From Myxocyprinus asiaticus (lineage: Eukaryota; Chordata; Actinopteri; Cypriniformes; Catostomidae): 64,000 nucleotides of DNA. A program made the position numbers and the translations under genes. Location of the stretch: positions 45,475,826 to 45,539,825 of the forward strand of contig NC_059362.1 in assembly GCF_019703515.2 (NCBI RefSeq), given 5' to 3'. Of this stretch, positions 57,276-64,000 are shown one piece after another. Numbering within the stretch: position 1 is the first letter of the stretch; every line of letters starts with the position of its first letter. Under the pieces are notes generated by a model. That model had not been told where the DNA came from. It searched no databases and worked only from the letters and a program-made list of their open reading frames with translations.

Positions 57276-57943
57276 CTGAAACACAGGATAGTATTTGCAA
57301 ATTAAACAATTTAAGAAATCCTGAACAAAACAAAATGAACAAGTACTCTCAGTGGGATCTGTACTATATAAAGCATGGATCTCTCATGATAAACTAATGG
57401 TTTTTTAATGGGAAAAGTTAGGGTATATCTCCGAAATCTTGAGGTTTACAACACACATTCTAATCCCTGTCGGACGTAGATGGCCTCAATGCAATAAATC
57501 CCTGACTAACTACTATGAGACAGCATACAATTTCAGTCAGGGCAAACCCTCCTCACATTGTTGCTATTAGAGATGTGCGATTAAAATGACTGTTATCATC
57601 TTCATTGACAGAGAGCAGGAATGCTGCTGACAGCACATCCTGTCCCACAGACAGGAAGTCTTTAATCAGGGAGCACATGCGGCGATGTAGCCGTGTCATA
57701 CAGACACACTCATTCTTATTCAGACAGGTTGTAATGAACTGTAATCAAGCTAACAATGACCTGGATCAGACGAGTCATGATACAGCCAACACAGCTCTCA
57801 TTACAGAGGCTTTAACCCTCGGAGAGCTAAGATTTCAGGGTGCACTGAGGATCCACGTTTGGCAGTCATCATTCATCAACTGTTTTTCTGGATGAATAAG
57901 CATGGGAAAATATGGTTATCAGATAACAAATGGACTCTGTTAC

Positions 57944-58071
57944 CTTTTGGCCTGCTCATCTGCGTATTTGAAGGGGTAGTTGGCCAGTGTTGCTTTGTAT
58001 CCCGTGTTTTTCACCATGTTATTCCACGTTACAAGTCGTTGGCCTATTGCAGTGCCTCTTGGTTCAAAACC
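57944..58071 (-). CDS. disp1: disp1 exon GFEPRGT...ADEQAK
   Basis: 128-base exon: acceptor AACTAG before 58071, donor GTAACA from 57943. Encodes [20 protein letters not shown] and then [22 protein letters not shown], near identical to the DISP1 family pattern. The last two bases plus the next exon's first base give Ser. Confidence 0.93.
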
Positions 58072-58192
58072 CTAGTTAAGAGAAATGACAACAGTTTATG
58101 TCAAAATACAATGGTATTACCATCTGATACTATGGTACAATCCCTACTCTTTATTTCCTAAAGAGAACACAGGAAATATTGCTGCTGCTCAC

Positions 58193-58316
58193 CTGCAGAG
58201 GATTTGAGAAGTCCGGCAGGTCAGGCACTAGGATACCGACCAGAGCACAAACGACGATGAGCACAGTACACACCCCCAACACCACCACCGGCCAATCAGC
58301 AATGAGCTCTGCATAA
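58193..58316 (-). CDS. disp1: disp1 exon, first transmembrane helix
   Basis: 124-base exon: acceptor GTTTCAG before 58316, donor GTGAGC from 58192. Encodes YAELIADWP, the hydrophobic run [20 protein letters not shown] and then [12 protein letters not shown]. This is transmembrane helix 1. Confidence 0.93.
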
Positions 58317-58362
58317 CTGAAACAGTGAAAGGTTCAAGGAGGATATATATGTATATATATCC

Positions 58363-58673
58363 TGACCATGATTTTTTATTTATATTAATAGTTATCAAAT
58401 TTATATTTATATTCAATGTTTTTATTTGTATTAATCTTAAAAAAAAAAAAAAAAAAATCAAATAATAAATATAAAAAAGTTAAATATGAATTTAATATTA
58501 TTTGTATTAACTCATATTTATATGTAATGTTTTTGAAACATTGTTTCATATTAAATGTATAATATGCAATATTTAAAATGACATTACATTTTCATATTAA
58601 ATATTTTTATTAATTTATATTCAGTGTTTTAATTTTTTTAATACGTAATATTTGTTACATTTAAAATTATATA
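58363..58673. repeat. AT-rich repeat unit 1 in disp1 intron
   Basis: Unit beginning CATGATTTTTTATTTATATT and ending GTAATATTTG...TTTAAAATTATATA, with GAAACATTGTTTCATATTAA in the middle (about 58534). Three diverged relatives follow at about 59210, 60640 and 60905. Confidence 0.6.
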
Positions 58674-59182
58674 CACCGATCAGCCACAACATTAAAACCA
58701 CCTGTCTAATATTGTGTAGGTCCCCCTCGTGCCGCCAAAACAGCACCAACCCGCATCTAAAAATAGCATTCAGAGATTATATTCTTCTCACCACAATTGT
58801 ACAGAGTGGTTATCTGAGTTACTGTAGACTCTGTCAGACGGGCTGGTTTGAGTATTTCTGTAACTGCTGATCTCCTGGGATTTTCACACACAACAGTCTC
58901 TAGAATTTACTCCAAATGGTGCCAAAAACAAAAAAACATCCAGTGAGCAGCAGTTCTGTGGACGGAAACACCTTGTTGATGAGAGAGTTCAACAGAGAAT
59001 GACCAGACTGGTTTGAACTGACAAAGTCTACGGTAACTCAGATAACCGCTCTGTACAATTGTGCTGAGAAGAATATCATCTCTGAATGCTATTTTTAGAT
59101 GCGGGTTGGTGCTGTTTTGGCAGCATGAGGGGGACCTACACAATATTAGGCAGGTGCTTTTAATGTTGTGGCTGATCGTTGT
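58674..59182. mobile_element. Tc1-derived foldback MITE, copy 2
   Basis: Same element as 26434-26940: CACCGATCAGCCACAACATT at the left and its inverse at the right, arms of about 160 bp, and a central HTH remnant. TA precedes it (58672-58673). The right end runs into a (GT)n/(TA)n tract (59181-59203). It lies in a disp1 intron, inserted into AT-rich unit 1/2. Confidence 0.85.
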
Positions 59183-59640
59183 GTGTGTGTGTGTGTATAT
59201 ATATATTTACTGTCTATGATTTTTCATTTATATTAATAGTTTTTATTAATTTATATTCAATGTTTTTATTTTTAATATAAATAAATAGTTAAATATTAAT
59301 TCAATATTAAAATCTATTTTTTCATATTAAATATTTGAATTAATTTATATTTAATGTTTTTATTTGAAACATTGTTTCATTTTAAATATAAAATTAATAT
59401 TTAAAATTTTTATTTTCCAATTTTAATTTAATTTTATTAATTTATATTCAGTGTTTTTATTTTTTATCATATGTAATATTTTTCACATTAAATATTCAAT
59501 ATAAACTAAGTTAAATAGTAAATTAATATTAAAATGTGATTTTTTTTTATATTAAATATTTCTACTGATTTATATTTACATTCAATATTTTTATATATAT
59601 ATATATTAAACTTTTTTCATATTAAACGCAAAAAAAAAAA
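59183..59640. repeat. AT-rich repeat unit 2 in disp1 intron
   Basis: After a (GT)n/(TA)n microsatellite, CTATGATTTTTCATTTATAT opens a second unit with GAAACATTGTTTCATTTTAA (about 59367) and TTAATTTATATTCAGTG (about 59438). Almost entirely A and T. Confidence 0.6.
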
Positions 59641-60013
59641 AATACGCTTGTGTTAATTTGACAATTTAATCCTCATCTAAATCACAGCAATAAATGGAGA
59701 GGATAAGATTAAACAAAGTATCATTTTACATTTTTTGAAGACGCTTTCTGAAGTCGCCACCATGATCCTATGGGGGTTGATGTCATGTTGCTAAGGTGTT
59801 CTGAGTGGTTGCTAGTATTATGTTACCTGTATTGTTCTGCACATTGCTTTAAACATGTTTATCAGTCTTCTTTAGGTGCAAAACATGCAGTGGAAAAAAA
59901 ATTCTGAGAGCAGTTATTTTCTTAATTGGATCCCTTTTGTCCACTACAATTTAGATAAGTGCTTATAAGTCTTATGTCTAGAAATAATTCAAAGATAGAA
60001 ACAGCAATCTTAC

Positions 60014-60043
60014 CTTTTGGGAAACCGAAAGGGCCTTGGAGGG
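60014..60043 (-). CDS. disp1: disp1 30-nt microexon
   Basis: A 30-base exon with acceptor TTTTTTCAG before 60043 and donor GTAAGA from 60013. Encodes PPRPFRFPK plus part of Ser, joining YAELIADWP of the next exon; this matches the RPFKLPKSYA region just before transmembrane 1 in DISP1. The preceding exon is outside the window. Confidence 0.85.
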
Positions 60044-60639
60044 CTGAAAAAAAAAACAAACAAAAAAAACATTTTACAAAGGATAAACTAGGATTAGATT
60101 TAAGAGCCAAACAGTCAATTAAAACCGCCTATGTGTGGAGAGACTTTTTTTCTTCACGAAAACACCTTATGTAGCGTAGATCATTCCAGCAGTATCAATG
60201 TTTTTTAAATAAAAACCATCATACGTGTGCAATACTGGGAGCTCTGTGTTGAATATACACCCATTGCACATCTGCTTATAATCAGGAATATGTACCTACA
60301 TACACATAATATACAGATGCATTAATGGCTGTTAGAGATCAAAATGATCTGCTACTATTCCATAGTAAATACGGTTGATACTGTAATTGTATTTTGTTGT
60401 ATTGCTGTATTGTACCGGTTCTGAACTGGTGGGTTGCAGTTCTGTTGTGATACATTTCTGGACAGCAAGGAATAAAACAATGCTAAATGCACATAAAATA
60501 CAACCAACCATACAATCGTGCATAGTTAAAAAGGGAGAGGAAAACGCCTCAAATATCTTTTGTTGTTGACACCAAAGGCCCTGCATCCAAATAAACTTGG
60601 TATTTCGGCACAAATTCACCTGACACTTGCTACTGTAAT

Positions 60640-61150
60640 ATAAAAAAGAATTTACATTAATGTCAAATAATAAACAAAAATAGTTACATATTAATTATTA
60701 AAATGTATTTATTTTTTCATATTAAATATTTGTATTAATTCATATTTATATTTAATGTATTTAACACATTAAATATAAAATATCATATGAAATTAATATT
60801 TAAATGACATAATTTTCATTTAAACATTTTTATTAATTTATATTCAGTGTTTTAATTTGTATTAATATGTAATATTTTTACATTCAATTTGATATACATT
60901 TACTGTCCATGATTTTTCATTTATATTAATAGTTTTTATTAATTTATATTTATATTCGATGTCTTTATTTTTTTATTAATATATACAAAAAAATTCATAT
61001 CATAAATTACATATTTAAATGTATTTTTCATATTAAATAATTGTATTAATTAATATTTATAATTAATGTTTTTATTTAAATTATTTGAAACAATGTTTCA
61101 AATTAAATATAAAATATATAATATATAATTAATATTTAAAGTTACATACA
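60640..61150. repeat. AT-rich repeat units 3 and 4, disp1 first visible intron
   Basis: Two further units: one ending near TTTACTGTCCATGATTTTTC (about 60900) and one running to about 61140 with GAAACAATGTTTCAAATTAA (about 61087). The junction between units 3 and 4 corresponds to the MITE-bearing junction of units 1 and 2, but lacks the MITE. Confidence 0.6.
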
Positions 61151-61271
61151 GCTAATACTAATACAATATTTAGCCAAGTGTTTGTTCTATGCGTTCGTCT
61201 TATTTTCCTATTCAGACATTGTAATTATTTCGCAAATTGTTGGTCTTACGTAGTTCACCGATATCGTAATA

Positions 61272-62854
61272 CAGGTGCATCTCAATAAATTAGAATGTCG
61301 TGGAAAAGTTCATTTATTTCAGTAATTCAACTCAAATTGTGAAACTCGTGTATTAAATAAATTCAATGCACACAGACTGAAGTAGTTTAAGTCTTTGGTT
61401 CTTTTAATTGTGATGATTTTGGCTCACATTTAACAAAACCCACCAATTCACTATCTCAAAAAATTAGAATACATCATAAGACCAATAAAAAAAACATTTT
61501 TAGTGAATTGTTGGCCTTCTGGAAAGTATGTTCATTTACTGTATATGTACTCAATACTTGGTAGGGGCTCCTTTTGCTTTAATTACTGCCTCAATTCGGC
61601 GTGGCATGGAGGTGATCAGTTTGTGGCACTGCTGAGGTGGTATGGAAGCCCAGGTTTCTTTGACAGTGGCCTTCAGCTCATCTGCATTTTTTGGTCTCTT
61701 GTTTCTCATTTTCCTCTTGACAATACCCCATAGATTCTCTATGGGGTTCAGGTCTGGTGAGTTTGCTGGCCAGTCAAGCACACCAACACCATGGTCATTT
61801 AACCAACTTTTGGTGCTTTTGGCAGTGTGGGCAGGTGCCAATTCCTGCTGGAAAATGAAATCAGCATCTTTAAAAAGCTGGTCAGCAGAAGGAAGCATGA
61901 AGTGCTCCAAAATTTCTTGGTAAATGGGTGCAGTGACTTTGGTTTTCAAAAAACACAATGGACCAACACCAGCAGATGACATTGCACCCCAAATCATCAC
62001 AGACTGTGGAAACTTAACACTGGACTTCAAGCAACTTGGGCTATGAGCTTCTCCACCCTTCCTCCAGACTCTAGGACCTTGGTTTCCAAATGAAATACAA
62101 AACTTGCTCTCATCTGAAAAGAGGACTTTGGACCACTGGGCAACAGTCCAGTTCTTCTTCTCCTTAGCCCAGGTAAGACGCCTCTGACGTTGTCTGTGGT
62201 TCAGGAGTGGCTTAACAAGAGGAATACGACAACTGTAGCCAAATTCCTTGACACGTCTGTGTGTGGTGGCTCTTGATGCCTTGACCCCAGCCTCAGTCCA
62301 TTCCTTGTGAAGTTCACCCAAATTCTTGAATCGATTTTGCTTGACAATCATAAGGCTGCGGTTCTCTCGGTTGGTTGTGCATCTTTTTCTTCCACACTTT
62401 TTCCTTCCACTCAACTTTCTGTTAACATGCTTGGATACAGCACTCTGTGAACAGCCAGCTTCTTTGGCAATGAATGTTTGTGGCTTACCCTCCTTGTGAA
62501 GGGTGTCAATGATTGTCTTCCTGCAATGAACTGTCAGATCAGCAGTCTTCCCCATGATTGTGTAGCCTAGTGAACCAAACTGAGAGACCATTTTGAAGGC
62601 TCAGGAAACCTTTGCAGGTGTTTTGAGTTGATTAGCTGATTGGCATGTCACCATATTCTAATTTTTTGAGATAGTGAATTGGTGGGTTTTTGTTAAATGT
62701 GAGCCAAAATCATCACAATTAAAAGAACCAAAGACTTAAACTACTTCAGTCTGTGTGCATTGAATTTATTTAATACACGAGTTTCACAATTTGAGTTGAA
62801 TTACTGAAATAAATGAACTTTTCCACGACATTCTAATTTATTGAGATGCACCTG
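61272..62854 (-). mobile_element. Tc1-like transposon with about 215-bp IR/DR ends
   Basis: The ends CAGGTGCATCTCAATAAATT and its inverse are flanked by TA (61270-61271 and 62855-62856). The arms match over about 200 bp and contain the inner repeat CTCAAAAAATTAGAAT (about 61455) and its inverse. 1583 bp long, carrying a full-length transposase frame on the minus strand. It lies 5' of the first visible disp1 exon, so probably in a disp1 intron. Confidence 0.95.
61551..62591 (-). CDS. Tc1-like transposase, full-length frame, altered catalytic residue
   Basis: An open frame of 346 codons; the likely protein start is MGKTADL (Met 13), where relatives begin, leaving 334 residues. Parts in order: HTH with TFIAKEAGCSQSAVSKHV, a basic GRKKCGRKR linker, a second HTH with GVKASRATTHRRVKEFGY, then the catalytic domain: FSDESKF (first Asp), FQQELAPAHTA and SPDLNPIENLWG (Glu). 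In the family the second position reads FQQD; here the codon is GAA (Glu). The spacing of 34 residues to the final Glu is exact. No stops or frameshifts. Predicted to bind DNA but to have weak or no catalysis. Confidence 0.92.
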   Translation of the reverse strand: MVSQFGSLGYTIMGKTADLTVHCRKTIIDTLHKEGKPQTFIAKEAGCSQSAVSKHVNRKLSGRKKCGRKRCTTNRENRSLMIVKQNRFKNLGELHKEWTEAGVKASRATTHRRVKEFGYSCRIPLVKPLLNHRQRQRRLTWAKEKKNWTVAQWSKVLFSDESKFCISFGNQGPRVWRKGGEAHSPSCLKSSVKFPQSVMIWGAMSSAGVGPLCFLKTKVTAPIYQEILEHFMLPSADQLFKDADFIFQQELAPAHTAKSTKSWLNDHGVGVLDWPANSPDLNPIENLWGIVKRKMRNKRPKNADELKATVKETWASIPPQQCHKLITSMPRRIEAVIKAKGAPTKY

Positions 62855-62856
62855 TA

Positions 62857-64000
62857 CATTTCAGTGATTGATTTGAATGACATCTTTGTTTACTGATGTT
62901 CAATAAACATATTTTGTGACTGTATTGTGTCCCCAATATAAACTATGAAGCAAAACTAGTTTAAAGCCACTGGTATTGTGGTCTATGGCACAATAGCTGT
63001 CCATCTTAAAGTTCTGTGCTGTACAAAGAGATATCTCTAGATATGGCTCAGGTCGTTCCTTCAGTGTAAATCTATGAATTATATTTTTTGATTTCAATGC
63101 AAAATATTCAGATATTTGCAAATATACAAGTATTTCATGTCTCGATTGCATCATTCACAGTATGTCATGGATGTTGGAAGTTGCTGCAGAGCTCTTTTGG
63201 CGCACTTTGTTTGCCGTGATTCTCTGATTGGTGGATGATTCTCTGCAGGATCATGGGTAGTGTAGTTCTTAAACACAAATTGTGCAATTAAACTTTTTTT
63301 TTTTTATTAAGTTGAAATAACGTGGACTGACGGTTTCAATAGAAGCATGCACCCTTGATTAACAACTTAGGAGCTCTCGGTTGGTCTGTCTTTGAAGGTT
63401 TATAAGTTATTGTTAAAACTCAATTAGTCTATGGAGAAAATTAATGGGATTTTACTTATGGAACCAGACTGTTGCACTCTACAGCAAATGCCACTAACAA
63501 CAAATCAGTTACAAATGATAAGGCAGCTCATCTCTGAAGAACCACGATGACAACCAATTAAATTGTTTTCTTCAACAAATATTACCAAGTGGTGGGAGCA
63601 GTAGGGTCACAAGGCCAAGAGGTGGCTGTAATTGTCACCCTCTTCATCTTAAAAGGAAATCCATGGAATGCTATAATTGGTGGTTGCTATGGCACTGAGA
63701 GTCACAGATGAACAAAAGCCACTAGCAAGAATTTTTCACCACGGGGCGACTTCTGGAGAGGCCGTAAATCCCTTTAAGTTCAGCGGACACGTTAATACAA
63801 CAACCAGATGTTGTAACGGCGCAGGCTTTGAAGCATCTGCATATTCTGCACAAGGTGAGTCAATTTAGACTTTAAAAACAGAGAGGTGCACACCCTTTCA
63901 GTACAATCAAGAGCAAAGTACACGCAGACAGCCGATAATCAAACAACCAAACTCGAAAGCAAATAACAAGGACCAGATTTCCTTCACTTCCTGTAAAAAT
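62857..64000. other. Presumed disp1 intron / upstream DNA, no exon found
   Basis: No frame resembles the Cys/His-rich N-terminus of DISP1. A string GATATGGCTCAGGTCGTTCC (about 63043) resembles one at about 23143, indicating a shared old repeat. A GTGAGT at 63855 preceded by a 63-codon open frame has no recognisable protein motif. Confidence 0.45.

Larger units (their letters stand above)
52685..60043 (-). other. disp1: disp1 gene, six exons visible, 5' end outside window
   Basis: Exons from 5' to 3' on the minus strand: 60014-60043, 58193-58316, 57944-58071, 57178-57275, 56910-57007 and 52685-56227. All junctions have AG acceptors and GT donors and the phases join without a frame break, giving about 1340 codons. 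Human DISP1 has a Cys/His-rich N-terminal region before the first exon seen here; no such frame was found between 60044 and 64000, so it lies beyond the right edge. Introns 56228-56909 and 57276-57943 hold nothing recognisable; the others hold AT-rich repeats, a MITE and a Tc1. Confidence 0.9.

Noticed and set aside
62900..63154. Candidate N-terminal disp1 exon on the minus strand
   Set aside because: It shows no Cys/His-rich composition and no suitable donor with two-base phase to join the microexon.
63677..63868. Possible plus-strand exon ending at a GTGAGT donor
   Set aside because: A single donor match with no protein motif or upstream acceptor is too weak.

Overview
This window looks like nuclear DNA of a teleost fish, most probably a cypriniform (carp-like). 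It has split vertebrate genes with consensus splice sites, is AT-rich and repeat-dense, and carries fish-type Tc1 transposons (one close to the Sleeping Beauty lineage), L2/CR1-like LINEs, tRNA-derived SINEs and many inverted-repeat MITEs. The species cannot be named from the sequence alone. The gene calls below rest on residue-level family resemblance seen by eye, not on a database search.

Layout. Positions 1-28.8 kb hold no host gene that I can support; they contain a Harbinger-like fragment, hAT and foldback MITEs, and a nested block at about 7.2-16.5 kb. In that block an L2/CR1-type LINE (minus strand, ORF1 with an SGNH-esterase-like domain) was invaded by a second LINE (8.56-11.9 kb) and by a Tc1 transposon (14.4-16.05 kb). 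At 28,882-30,474 (+) lies an intronless thrombomodulin gene (thbd: C-type lectin domain, six EGF-like repeats, one membrane segment, short tail). At 33,597-36,242 (+) is an intact tlr5 coding exon (LRR ectodomain, membrane segment, TIR). A tandem second tlr5 copy at 43,116-45,594 (+) is broken in its LRR middle. From 52,685 to 60,043 on the minus strand are six exons of dispatched-1 (disp1), with the N-terminal exon(s) beyond the right edge.

How the genes relate. tlr5 next to disp1 matches the vertebrate TLR5-DISP1 linkage. The products act separately: thrombomodulin as an endothelial thrombin cofactor, TLR5 as flagellin receptor, and DISP1 as the RND-type transporter that releases lipid-modified Hedgehog.

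The most notable result is the tlr5 pair. Two blocks of about 623 and 705 bp are nearly identical between the copies (one difference each by eye). They flank a middle segment that has diverged and collected frameshifts and a stop, which suggests recent gene conversion into a decaying copy. Other points of interest are a full-length Tc1 transposase whose second catalytic Asp reads Glu, a four-fold AT-rich repeat in disp1 introns with a built-in empty site for a MITE, a 30-nt disp1 microexon, and a foldback minisatellite upstream of thbd. I found no prokaryote-like or clearly undescribed gene system.
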